In this document: in pieces, positions 1 to 5,610 of the stretch
How the letters are laid out: each line of letters starts with the position of its first letter
Position numbering within the stretch: position 1 is the first letter of the stretch
Assembly: GCF_003481705.1 (NCBI RefSeq)
Contig: NZ_QULN01000021.1
Coordinates: 372-9,859, forward strand
Direction: 5' to 3'
DNA length: 9,488 bases
Source of the DNA: Butyricicoccus sp. OM04-18BH
Lineage (GTDB): Bacteria > Bacillota > Clostridia > Oscillospirales > Butyricicoccaceae
Notes under the pieces: model-generated
The model's database searches: none
Seen by the model: only the letters and a program-made list of their open reading frames with translations
What the model was told of the DNA's origin: nothing
Program-made: the position numbers and the translations under genes

Positions 1-106
1 TATGGAATGGGCAGCAAGCCATCCCGTTCCGACCTACACGGATTCCATAATGCTCCGCTGCCTGTCTTGTTGTGACAGACTGCTTCACAGCTTCAAATAC
101 ATTCAA
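1..106 (-). CDS. DNA primase, CHC2 zinc-finger type, N-terminal fragment
   Basis: The first 35 codons are present and the gene runs off the left edge. I chose TTG at 106-104 as the start because AAGGAGGG (120-113) lies 6-7 bases upstream and no in-frame ATG fits. The peptide begins MNVFEAVKQSVTTRQAAEHY and ends with CPFH at residues 32-35. This is how short CHC2-type primases of Firmicutes mobile elements start: a helical lead, then the first Cys-x2-His half of the zinc ribbon. Such primases synthesise RNA primers, here probably for the strand transferred or replicated after relaxase nicking. It lies 65 bp downstream of the relaxase on the same strand, so co-transcription is likely. The family call rests on the conserved N-terminus only; the catalytic TOPRIM part is outside the window. 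Confidence 0.8.
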   Translation of the reverse strand, partial: MNVFEAVKQSVTTRQAAEHYGIRVGRNGMACCPFH

Positions 107-171
107 ATCTATCCCTCCTTGAAAAAAGAAAAAACACCTGACATTCTCTGATTGAAAATGGCAAGTGCCTG

Positions 172-1752
172 TTAAAGTTCCATATCCTGTTGTCTGTGTT
201 TCGCCTGTGCCGGGGCGGTTCTTTGAGCCTTTTTCTCGTCTGCCTTATCCTGCAAGACTTCCTTGATGGGCTGCTTCTTAGGCGGCTCTTTACTTTCCTC
301 TGTGCCGGGTGTGGCTTTCCGTACCCAGTAGCGGATGTCCCGCAGCTTCTTCAAATCCTCCTGTACCTCGGTCAGCGGTACTTTCAGCTCTGCGATTTCG
401 CTGAGAAGGGTTTCCTGCTCCTCTTGCAGCTCCTTTTGGGTACTATCCTTATCGTCCGGGTGCTTGGCAAGGTAGGCGGCGGCTTTCGCATACCGGGCGA
501 CCTCCGGGTGTTCCTGTTTGAATTTCTCCTTTGTTTTCTTGAAAAATATCTTCTGGTACTTCTCATAGACAGGCTTACATTCCTTGCAGTCTGTCCGGCT
601 GGCAAGAATCCCGTCAATCACTTTGCTGCGGGCTTCCTTTGGCTTCATCTGACTGCGGTAATCTGCGGCTGATTTCCCGGAAGATTCCAGAAATACTTCT
701 AAGTCCTCCACAGTGGAAAGCCCCTTTTGCCGGAGATAGGACAGGGCTTCGCTGACTGCCTTTAAGTCCTGTGAAGTCCCCCGGTTCTGTCCAGCCCTTG
801 TCCAGTCCTTCCGTTCTTCCTTTCGTATCTCCATATACTTCATCAGCAGATTGGGAAGAAGTGTTGCTTCCTCCGCCGCCTTTTGTGCAAGCAGCTCTTT
901 CCGTTTTTCGCCCAGCTCGGTAATCCAGCCTTTGAGGTTTTGGATAAGCTGCCGGATGGACTTCATCAGGCGGTTGGCGGCTCTGATTTCCCGGTTCAGG
1001 TTTCCGATATTCGTCTGGATACCACGCTTTTCCATCTGCCGGACAGCAGCCCCCTCATGGACAGTGGGGACAATATCAAGCCCCTGTCTGGCATAGGAAC
1101 GCAAGTCCACACGCTCCGGACGGTCATTGGCTTCCAGATAGCGGTTCTGGATGACCTCCCATTCATGCCGCCAGATTTCGCAATACTTCTGGTCGTTCCA
1201 ATCCACCGTATCCTCCTTGTGGCTTTTCCATCTGCCGGACGGAAGTTTTATCCGTTCCCCGTTTTCGTCAAGGTCATAAACCTTGCGGCTCTTGGGAAGC
1301 CATTTTCCATGTTCGTCCATTGCCCTCATAGTGAGCATGACATGGGCGTGGGGATTGTGTCCCGGCGGATGGGGGTCATGGATTGCAAAATCAGCAATCA
1401 TGCCTTTGGAAACAAACTGCTGCTCACAAAACTCCCGGACAAGGACAGCATACTGGTCGGGTGGTATCTCTCTTGGGATGGTAAGCACCCACCGCCTTGC
1501 AAGCTGGGAGTTCCATTGCTTTTCCACCGCTTCGGCGGCGTTCCATAAGGTATTGCGGTCTGCATACGACCGTGGGGCGTTTGCCGGGAGCAGAATTTCA
1601 TTGTGGACAATACCACGCTTTTCCGGGTAGTGCTTCACTTGCTGGTCGTATTCACAGAACAGCTTTTCGCCACTCTGGTAAGCAGCGGCGGCAACCGCAG
1701 ACTGCCGCTGGCTGCGCTGAACAATCGTGATTTCGTTGTGTGGGCAGGGCAT
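172..1752 (-). CDS. MobA/MobL-family (MobQ) relaxase
   Basis: This 526-aa protein should nick the element's oriT, become covalently attached to the 5' end and lead the strand into a recipient through a helper conjugation machine. The relaxase domain occupies roughly residues 1-240. The N-terminus has the family-typical SAVAAAAYQSGE, with Tyr25 as the probable nucleophile, as in RSF1010 MobA. The metal-binding histidine motif is HDPHPPGHNPHAHVML (about 125-140), with His125, His135 and His137 the likely ligands. The rest is charged and probably coiled coil (about 240-500), ending in a Lys/Glu/Gln-rich tail; there is no primase or helicase domain like that fused to RSF1010 MobA. The start at 1752 has AAAGGAGGG eight bases upstream. 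A terminator hairpin lies 62 bp upstream of the start and a candidate oriT about 760 bp upstream. A separate primase follows. Family assignment is firm; the nucleophile is assigned by analogy. Confidence 0.95.
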   Translation of the reverse strand: MPCPHNEITIVQRSQRQSAVAAAAYQSGEKLFCEYDQQVKHYPEKRGIVHNEILLPANAPRSYADRNTLWNAAEAVEKQWNSQLARRWVLTIPREIPPDQYAVLVREFCEQQFVSKGMIADFAIHDPHPPGHNPHAHVMLTMRAMDEHGKWLPKSRKVYDLDENGERIKLPSGRWKSHKEDTVDWNDQKYCEIWRHEWEVIQNRYLEANDRPERVDLRSYARQGLDIVPTVHEGAAVRQMEKRGIQTNIGNLNREIRAANRLMKSIRQLIQNLKGWITELGEKRKELLAQKAAEEATLLPNLLMKYMEIRKEERKDWTRAGQNRGTSQDLKAVSEALSYLRQKGLSTVEDLEVFLESSGKSAADYRSQMKPKEARSKVIDGILASRTDCKECKPVYEKYQKIFFKKTKEKFKQEHPEVARYAKAAAYLAKHPDDKDSTQKELQEEQETLLSEIAELKVPLTEVQEDLKKLRDIRYWVRKATPGTEESKEPPKKQPIKEVLQDKADEKKAQRTAPAQAKHRQQDMEL

Positions 1753-1813
1753 TTCGTGTCCCTCCTTTCGGTAATTGGTGGATGAGGTGGCGTTTTACCA
1801 CCCCACCTTGGGC

Positions 1814-1850
1814 AGAAAAAAAGCAGGAGACCTTTTCAGATTTCCTGCTT
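1814..1850 (-). terminator. Rho-independent terminator between the 73-aa gene and the relaxase
   Basis: A perfect 8-bp stem, AAGCAGGA (1821-1828) and TCCTGCTT (1843-1850), encloses a 14-base loop. On the minus strand it is followed at once by seven T residues. It lies downstream of the 73-aa gene and about 60 bp upstream of the relaxase start, so it either ends the small-gene transcript or acts as an attenuator limiting read-through into the relaxase. The remaining 70 bp to its right (1862-1936) contain no evident gene. Confidence 0.8.
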
Positions 1851-1936
1851 GGTGTGCCACTGTGTAGGCGGCGGGTATTTAGTTGTGAAAGTTCGGGGCA
1901 AGTTGACCCGATGTGTAGGGAATGAAAAACTGGAAA

Positions 1937-2158
1937 TTATTTTTCTTTGCATTTTATACCGTAATTTCCCCTACTACCATTTTCGTAGCCCCGATATATT
2001 TCATATCTTTTTCCATTTATATCCACTTCGTCATCGTTAATAAATGTATAAGACTCGCCATTTTCTTCACAATATTTTGAAATTGCTTCCATAGTTTTTG
2101 CAAGAGTTGGGTAATTGGTACTATCCTCATAAGGAACCCAAAAAGCCTTTTTAAACAT
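1937..2158 (-). CDS. Small conserved protein, possibly DUF4318-like
   Basis: A 73-aa protein beginning MFKKAFWVPYEDSTNYPTLA, with a Tyr/Gly-rich C-terminus (KRYEIYRGYENG...GIKCKEK). I see no signal peptide, membrane helix or catalytic motif. The overall pattern (MFKK-x-F-x-V/I-P start, a central AISKYCEENGE helix, an FIND-x-DEVDINGKRYE strand pair and a C-terminal KC motif) resembles the small DUF4318 domain as I remember it; this is not certain. The start is well supported: AAGGAGG lies about eight bases upstream in TTAGAAGGAGGTATTTTAT. The gene and its 5' region are clearly more AT-rich than the relaxase and DUF3847 genes on either side, suggesting separate acquisition. A terminator follows. 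Function unknown. Confidence 0.75.
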   Translation of the reverse strand: MFKKAFWVPYEDSTNYPTLAKTMEAISKYCEENGESYTFINDDEVDINGKRYEIYRGYENGSRGNYGIKCKEK

Positions 2159-2170
2159 ATAAAATACCTC

Positions 2171-2267
2171 CTTCTAATTTGTTAAATAATCCACGAATTT
2201 TCAAATCTTTGTAAAATAATAGTATCATACAACTTCGCAAAAGTCCACTTATAACTTCTAATTTGTT
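2171..2267. repeat. 13-bp exact direct repeats upstream of the 73-aa gene
   Basis: CTTCTAATTTGTT occurs at 2171-2183 and again at 2255-2267, 84 bp apart, in a very AT-rich stretch directly upstream of the 73-aa gene. The first copy overlaps the sequence just before that gene's ribosome binding site. They could be binding sites for a regulator or the footprint of a small duplication or insertion. Nothing else is evident between the copies. Confidence 0.7.
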
Positions 2268-2276
2268 GCTGTCTTT

Positions 2277-2282
2277 ATTATA
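2277..2282 (-). promoter_or_regulatory. Candidate -10 box for the 73-aa gene and perhaps the relaxase
   Basis: On the minus strand this is a perfect TATAAT (seen as ATTATA on the plus strand), about 120 bp upstream of the 73-aa gene. The region 17 bp upstream of it has no good TTGACA match, so the call rests on the -10 box and the AT-rich context. A small dyad (CTATC-gaaaa-GATAG, 2294-2308) overlaps the expected -35 position and could hold an operator. Confidence 0.35.
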
Positions 2283-2383
2283 CTGCATTGCCTATCGAAA
2301 AGATAGTATATTTTATGAAACTTGTCGGCTGGGAACAGCTTGTAGCGCAAGGTGTCCCCAGATGGCAAGTCCACAAAAGGGTA

Positions 2384-2423
2384 GCTGGCGGCAGCCAGCG
2401 CAGGGGAAGCGTAGCGTCCCCTG
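2384..2423. repeat. Two adjacent perfect hairpins next to oriT
   Basis: First hairpin: GCTGGC (2384-2389), loop GGCA, GCCAGC (2394-2399). Second: CAGGGGA (2401-2407), a 9-base loop, TCCCCTG (2417-2423). They lie about 75-110 bp from the candidate nic site, the usual place for accessory-protein sites in an oriT. The stretch 2300-2460 has no convincing gene. Part of the first hairpin (2387-2399) is repeated exactly in the leader of the XRE gene. Confidence 0.65.
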
Positions 2424-2463
2424 TTTGATTTGGAGCAGACCATGACTGCGGAAAATCACAGCC

Positions 2464-2540
2464 CTCCGGCGAGGAGCCTTCGGAGAACGCAATGCACCAA
2501 CCTCTGGGTGGTGTATAATTGCGCCCTCTTTCAGAGGGGC
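2464..2540 (+). other. Candidate origin of transfer (oriT) with RSF1010-like nic core
   Basis: The core TATAATTGCGCCCT (2514-2527) contains TGCGCCCT, matching the nic region of MobQ-type oriTs (RSF1010 core TAAGTGCGCCCT). Directly 5' of it is an imperfect hairpin, CACCAACC (2495-2502), loop TCT, GGGTGGTG (2506-2513), pairing 7 of 8 bases. This is the same arrangement as in RSF1010, where an inverted repeat ends about 8 bases before the nick. By analogy the nick would fall between G2523 and C2524. A further hairpin, CCCTCT (2524-2529) / AGAGGG (2533-2538), begins at the predicted nick. Another dyad, CTCCG (2464-2468) / CGGAG (2481-2485), lies further 5'. A MobQ relaxase is encoded nearby. Exact limits and nick position are inferred. 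Confidence 0.8.
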
Positions 2541-2568
2541 AGTTCACGGGCTGCGGCTCTGAAAGCAA

Positions 2569-2883
2569 TCATGGCCGTTTCCGGCCTGCGTCCTCTCCTT
2601 GAAAATTACCGTTTCCGGCGAATACTTTTTCCATAAGCTGACGGGTGCTGTCTTTGTGGAACAGCAGCTTCAAAAACAAACTGACCTGTTCATCCGTAAT
2701 GGCTTCCGGGTGGGGAAGGTAGCTTTCCAGCATGGCGGCTCTGGTGCAAAGCCGGTGTGTCCGTTCCTTCCGTGTCAGCGTCTTTATCTGGTGTTCCAAT
2801 ATCTTTTCTTCATGCTGCGCCCTCCGCAGCTTCTTTTCCGTTTTCTCTATCTCCTGATTGAGTTTTTCCAGCTTTTCATTCAT
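2569..2883 (-). CDS. DUF3847-family protein
   Basis: A 104-aa charged protein of the DUF3847 type found next to RepA-like and relaxase genes in Firmicutes mobile elements. Residues 1-45 (MNEKLEKLNQEIEKTEKKLR...) form a clear heptad-rich coiled coil. The middle carries LTRKERTHRLCTRAAMLESY, then a stretch (ITDEQVSLFLKLLFHKDSTR) recalling the relaxase-associated MobC-like proteins. The start codon overlaps the stop of the RepA-like gene by four bases (ATGA), implying translational coupling, and AAGGAGG lies 10 bases upstream inside that gene. Its stop is only about 45 bp from the predicted nick site. A role as oriT accessory protein fits the position but is inference; the family has no established function that I can name. 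Confidence 0.85.
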   Translation of the reverse strand: MNEKLEKLNQEIEKTEKKLRRAQHEEKILEHQIKTLTRKERTHRLCTRAAMLESYLPHPEAITDEQVSLFLKLLFHKDSTRQLMEKVFAGNGNFQGEDAGRKRP

Positions 2884-3218
2884 AGGCGGCTGTCCTCCTT
2901 CTTGGGAATGAGTACATATATTTTGTTGGGTTCCCCGAAGCCCTGACGCACTCGCAGTATCAGTCCGGCGTCCTCCAATTCATTCAGGGAACGCTTCACG
3001 GTCATGGTGCTGCGGGCAAGTGCCGCCGCCAGTTCCACGATGGGGAAATGGATAAATAAAATCCCGTTGGCGTCCTCTATGCCGGACAGGAAAACTAAAT
3101 CCAACATCCGGGCGTACATGACCTTGGCGGTGCTGCTGATCGGGAGCCGCAGCAAGGCTCTCGGCAGCGGCATACAGGGCGGCAGGGCGGTGTCTGCGGT
3201 CATAAATTCAACTTCCAT
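2880..3218 (-). CDS. RepA_N-like winged-helix protein (short replication initiator A)
   Basis: This 112-aa protein matches the N-terminal winged-helix DNA-binding part of RepA_N replication initiators. It has LPRALLRLPISSTAKVMYARML (about 18-39), a beta strand GILFIHFP, a helix pair VELAAALARSTMTVKRSLNEL (recognition helix near 72-80), and the family-typical wing GLILRVRQGFGEPNKIYVL. Full-length RepA_N initiators are usually more than twice as long, so this is either a stand-alone DNA-binding protein or a truncated initiator. The ATG at 3218 directly follows the stop of the 63-aa gene with no gap, and AAAGGAGG lies 11 bases upstream within that gene. The next gene overlaps by 4 bp. It may bind repeats in the 3463-3592 region, by analogy with initiators that act upstream of their own gene. 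Confidence 0.8.
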   Translation of the reverse strand: MEVEFMTADTALPPCMPLPRALLRLPISSTAKVMYARMLDLVFLSGIEDANGILFIHFPIVELAAALARSTMTVKRSLNELEDAGLILRVRQGFGEPNKIYVLIPKKEDSRL

Positions 3219-3410
3219 TCACTCTGTGTCCTCCTTTACTTTTCGTTTTGAGCGTTTGGAAAGATAATGGGGGCAGTCCACAATGACCGCCCGGAAACTC
3301 TGCTTGCAAGTGCGTTGGCATTTCCGGCAAAGGCCGTTGTACGTTACCCGCCCCCGTTCATTGAGGAAGAAAGACAGTTCCAGCTTCCTCTTTTTCGGCA
3401 TTCTCGGCAT
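3219..3410 (-). CDS. Cys-rich basic 63-aa protein, putative zinc binding
   Basis: A small, strongly basic protein. The centre, GLCRKCQRTCKQ (residues about 27-38), has Cys-x2-Cys-x3-Cys, and another Cys lies in VDCPHYLSKRS (with a His two residues later), so four metal ligands are available for a small zinc finger. Both ends are Lys/Arg rich (MPRMPKKRK and KRSKRKVK), consistent with nucleic-acid binding. It is the first gene of the three-gene set with the RepA_N-like and DUF3847 genes. AAGGAGG lies four bases before the ATG; the internal ATG at codon 4 is an alternative with wider spacing. I do not recognise a named family; it looks like a conserved companion of the RepA-like gene in such elements. 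Confidence 0.75.
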   Translation of the reverse strand: MPRMPKKRKLELSFFLNERGRVTYNGLCRKCQRTCKQSFRAVIVDCPHYLSKRSKRKVKEDTE

Positions 3411-3520
3411 GGTGCCTCCTTAAACAAAAATCCGCCCATTTCAGCCGTAACAGCCGCAATAGACGGATAGCAGATTTTAGTGTCGTGTTTCGGGGCGATT
3501 TTTAAGGAAAAAGCGGTCAT
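3344..3520 (-). CDS. Possible 58-aa ORF overlapping the 63-aa gene
   Basis: In another minus-strand frame an ATG at 3520 opens a 58-codon reading frame beginning MTAFSLKIAPKHDTKICYPS and containing a CRECRK cysteine motif near residues 38-43. It overlaps the first third of the 63-aa gene. No good ribosome binding site precedes it. The phrase PKHDTKICYPS resembles PKHNNPIGYSLPYP in the 48-aa frame upstream, which reflects the repeated DNA described at 3463-3592. It could be a real leader-type peptide or a by-product of the repeats. Low confidence. Confidence 0.25.
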   Translation of the reverse strand: MTAFSLKIAPKHDTKICYPSIAAVTAEMGGFLFKEAPCRECRKRGSWNCLSSSMNGGG

Positions 3521-3592
3521 AGAGCCGCCCGGAAATCCCCCGTAGTATTACGGATAGGGTAGACTATACCCTATCGGATTGTTGTGTTTCGG
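3463..3592. repeat. Duplicated block with 9-bp perfect palindrome
   Basis: ACGGATAG occurs at 3463-3470 and 3550-3557. TGTCGTGTTTCGG (3481-3493) recurs as TGTTGTGTTTCGG (3580-3592), 12 of 13 identical. The two elements keep the same order and strand, so this is a pair of related blocks. The second block carries an extra inverted repeat, GATAGGGTA (3553-3561) / TACCCTATC (3567-3575), with a 5-base loop and no T-tract on either side, which argues against a terminator and for a protein-binding or origin structure. Confidence 0.65.
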
Positions 3593-3694
3593 TATCAATT
3601 CGGTGTTCATTTTCGCCGGTTCTCCCTGATGTCGTTCCTGCCCCTGGCTCTCACAACGGCGTTTCGCTCCCTTTGGTACGCTCGTTGCGGTCAT
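3548..3694 (-). CDS. Possible 48-aa ORF upstream of the RepA-like gene set
   Basis: An ATG at 3694 with GGAGG four bases upstream (3703-3699) opens a 48-codon frame. It starts MTATSVPKGAKRRC and ends PIGYSLPYP just inside the perfect palindrome at 3553-3575. The composition is basic and there is no recognisable domain. The ribosome site is good in sequence but tightly spaced. It may be a small leader peptide or a chance frame; nothing else supports it. Confidence 0.25.
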   Translation of the reverse strand: MTATSVPKGAKRRCESQGQERHQGEPAKMNTELIPKHNNPIGYSLPYP

Positions 3695-3890
3695 GGTTCC
3701 TCCATTTCCCTGCCGCAAGTCGTTGCGCTACATCGCCGGGGAGCATATCCCATACAGGCCGGTCATTCGATTGGAATAATCCATCGATGAACTAAGCCCA
3801 TTATGGCACATTTTTGAGCCTTCTCCCGTATATCCACAAAGTAGGAAAACCGCCCCCAAATCGAAATTTTCCACGATTGCGGAACAGGTA

Positions 3891-3899
3891 TGGTATAAT
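3891..3899 (+). promoter_or_regulatory. Extended -10 promoter of the XRE regulator
   Basis: TGGTATAAT is a perfect TATAAT (3894-3899) with the TGn extension that compensates for a poor -35; no TTGACA match is found 17 bp upstream. Transcription would start near 3906, about 38 bases before the ATG at 3944. Confidence 0.65.
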
Positions 3900-3908
3900 G
3901 GGATTGAC

Positions 3909-3921
3909 GGCGGCAGCCAGC
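3909..3921 (+). promoter_or_regulatory. Candidate operator in the XRE leader, shared with the oriT region
   Basis: GGCGGCAGCCAGC lies just downstream of the expected transcription start and, with its next bases, forms a 5-bp dyad GCGGC-agcca-GCCGC. The identical 13 bases occur at 2387-2399 in the hairpin array beside oriT, and in both places GCAGG follows (with one extra C here). A sequence kept at both sites is a reasonable candidate binding site for the adjacent regulator. This is inference. Confidence 0.4.
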
Positions 3922-3943
3922 CGCAGGAAGGAGCGATGTATCT

Positions 3944-4765
3944 ATGAAAACCCGCATTTCCGTACAGGAACGCCTGAAAGATTTACGGGTGGAACAGGGC
4001 TTAAATCTGGAAGAACTGGCGCAGAAAACCGGCATTTCAAAATCAGCCCTCGGCAGCTATGAAAACGACAACGATGAATACAAGGAAATCAATCACGGCA
4101 GTCTGTTGAAGCTGGCAGACTTCTATCAGGTGTCCGTTGACTATCTGCTCGGCCTGACCAACAATCGGAAATATGAAAACACGCCGATAGAAGAATTACA
4201 TTTGAGTGATGAAGTCGTGGAACTGCTGAAAAGTGAACGCTTCAATAACCGGCTGCTGTGTGAGATTATCTCCCATGAAAAATTCAAGGAACTGCTGGCA
4301 GACGCAGAAATCTATGTGGACGGGATGGCAACCATGCGTTTCCATGACATGAACAGCTCGCTGGCTGCTGTGCGGGCGATGATACTGGAAGAACATCCCG
4401 AAGCGGTGACAGACCGGGCAATCAAAGTGTTGGAAGCCGGTCAGGTAAAGGAAGAAGATTTCTTCTGCCATGTGACGCACAAAACATGGGATGTTATTCT
4501 TCACGACATACGCAAGGCGCACGAAAATGACAATGAAAGTGCGCCTGATACCACTCCCGCCGATGAACTGATACGGGAAGTACAAAAGGCCATGCAATCG
4601 CCGGGGGACAGGGTTCAGCAATTCACGGAGATGTTCTGTAAGGCGTTCCAGCTTAAATATAAGCGGCTCTCACAAGAGGAACGAAGCCTTTTGAAGAAAC
4701 TGTTCAAGAAATCCCCGCTGATAAAACAGTCCGGTATGAACTTCCGGCGCAGGCCGTGGAAATGA
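3944..4765 (+). CDS. XRE-family transcriptional regulator
   Basis: A 273-aa regulator. A Cro/C1-type helix-turn-helix domain spans residues about 7-70 (ERLKDLRVEQGLNLEELAQK, then GISKSALGSYE as the recognition region, and LLKLADFYQVSVDYLLGLTN closing the fold). The remaining 200 residues are mostly helical and charged, without a peptidase or ligand-binding motif I can name, so it is not a LexA/ImmA-cleavable type by eye. The ATG at 3944 has AAGGAG ten bases upstream (3928-3933). A nearer ATG at 3935 opens only a three-codon frame and is rejected. It is the only plus-strand gene, divergent from the RepA-like set and convergent with the hydrolase operon. It probably controls mobilization or replication genes of the element and its own promoter; the target is not shown directly. 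Confidence 0.85.
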   Translation: MKTRISVQERLKDLRVEQGLNLEELAQKTGISKSALGSYENDNDEYKEINHGSLLKLADFYQVSVDYLLGLTNNRKYENTPIEELHLSDEVVELLKSERFNNRLLCEIISHEKFKELLADAEIYVDGMATMRFHDMNSSLAAVRAMILEEHPEAVTDRAIKVLEAGQVKEEDFFCHVTHKTWDVILHDIRKAHENDNESAPDTTPADELIREVQKAMQSPGDRVQQFTEMFCKAFQLKYKRLSQEERSLLKKLFKKSPLIKQSGMNFRRRPWK

Positions 4766-4769
4766 AAAA

Positions 4770-4805
4770 CTGCCGTTGTGGGAATGGGTGTTCCTGCAAC
4801 GGCAG
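4770..4805. terminator. Bidirectional terminator between convergent XRE and hydrolase genes
   Basis: A 9-bp perfect stem, CTGCCGTTG (4770-4778) / CAACGGCAG (4797-4805), with an inner GGAA/TTCC pairing. It sits 4 bp after the XRE stop and 6 bp after the hydrolase stop. On the minus strand it is followed by five T residues, a good terminator for the hydrolase operon. On the plus strand the tail is CTTTGATTAT, so it is weaker there but still usable for XRE. Confidence 0.8.
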
Positions 4806-4811
4806 CTTTGA

Positions 4812-5576
4812 TTATATATGAATTTGGAAATCCTGAAACTTAAACAATCCATTTCCCTGTTTGAGTTTTCCGGCTCTCTCTAATTGTGCAAATCCGGCTT
4901 CAATATCGGCTATCAAAGAAACGGGAATATCCAACTGATGGTGTCCGGGCAGAACTTTTTTTATATTGTATTTCCGTATTCGCCTTATAGATTGATAGAA
5001 TAGCTTCGGGTCGGTAGTTGGGTAAAATGCGTCCAGGCTTCCCTTGTATATCAAATCCCCGGAATACAAATAGTTTCGTTCTGGTTCGTAAAAGCAACAA
5101 TGTCCGGGAGAATGTCCCGGCGTGTGAACAACTTGAATTTCCCGCCCGCCTAAATTTAGAAAATCGCCATCGTGTAAAATTCTTTGTGGGATACCTTGAA
5201 AAATCTGATAAGCGTTAATATCAAAATCTCTTGGAAAATCACAAGGAAGCCTTGTCAAATTATTCTTCACAACTTGCAATGGTATCGGAAACCTGACCGA
5301 TAGCCAGTCCTTTTCCGCTTCATGTACGGCGATATTATCAAAATACTTATGCCCGCCAATGTGATCCCAATGAACATGAGTTGTAACTGTCATAACAGGC
5401 AGCTTTGTCAGAGAGTCCACAATTTTTCTGATGTTGGAAACGCCTAAACCTGTATCAATGAGAATAGCATATTTTTCCCCACATAATAGATAACAATGTG
5501 TTTCTTCCCAGTGCTTGTATTCGCTAATAGAGAATGTATCACGGTCTATTTGCTCAATGGTAAACCAATTATCCAT
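4812..5576 (-). CDS. Metallo-beta-lactamase-fold hydrolase
   Basis: This 254-aa protein has the full zinc set of the MBL fold: HVHWDH (His67, His69, Asp71, His72), HTPGHSPGH (ligand probably His155), SGD (Asp174) and PGHH (His212). IDTG near 40-43 is the usual strand-turn before the active site. No signal peptide is seen, so it is probably cytoplasmic. The pattern fits the glyoxalase II/lactonase-like hydrolases rather than class B beta-lactamases; the substrate cannot be told from sequence. It starts 34 bp after the NTF2-like gene; GGAGG lies 12 bases before the ATG, somewhat long. It appears to be the last gene of the three-gene cargo operon and ends at a strong hairpin. Base composition is more AT-rich than the mobilization genes, suggesting separate origin. 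Confidence 0.9.
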   Translation of the reverse strand: MDNWFTIEQIDRDTFSISEYKHWEETHCYLLCGEKYAILIDTGLGVSNIRKIVDSLTKLPVMTVTTHVHWDHIGGHKYFDNIAVHEAEKDWLSVRFPIPLQVVKNNLTRLPCDFPRDFDINAYQIFQGIPQRILHDGDFLNLGGREIQVVHTPGHSPGHCCFYEPERNYLYSGDLIYKGSLDAFYPTTDPKLFYQSIRRIRKYNIKKVLPGHHQLDIPVSLIADIEAGFAQLERAGKLKQGNGLFKFQDFQIHI

Positions 5577-5610
5577 TCCGCATAATTACCTCCAGCAACT
5601 GAATTTCCAG

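Larger units (their letters stand above)
3411..3943. other. Large regulatory intergenic region between divergent genes
   Basis: About 530 bp separate the minus-strand 63-aa/RepA-like set from the plus-strand XRE gene. It contains a duplicated sequence block with a palindrome (3463-3592), a short dyad CGCAA-gtcg-TTGCG (3714-3727), two weak small reading frames, and the XRE promoter near 3894. I see no convincing promoter hexamers for the minus-strand genes, although some promoter must lie here. Given the RepA-like gene next door, a replication origin or copy-control region is possible. Confidence 0.5.

Noticed and set aside
190..1630. Several plus-strand open frames across the relaxase region
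   Set aside because: They are antisense to a long, clearly conserved relaxase gene, lack ribosome sites and give no recognisable protein.
1861..1920. TGTGTAGG repeated at about 1863 and 1913
   Set aside because: An 8-bp repeat without further similarity; chance is likely.
2258..2568. Open frames on both strands across the oriT region
   Set aside because: They run through hairpins and the nic core, have no convincing ribosome sites and look non-coding in composition.
3935..3946. Tiny ATG-TAT-CTA-TGA frame just before the XRE start
   Set aside because: The ATG is one base from the ribosome binding site, too close for initiation; the ATG at 3944 is well spaced.
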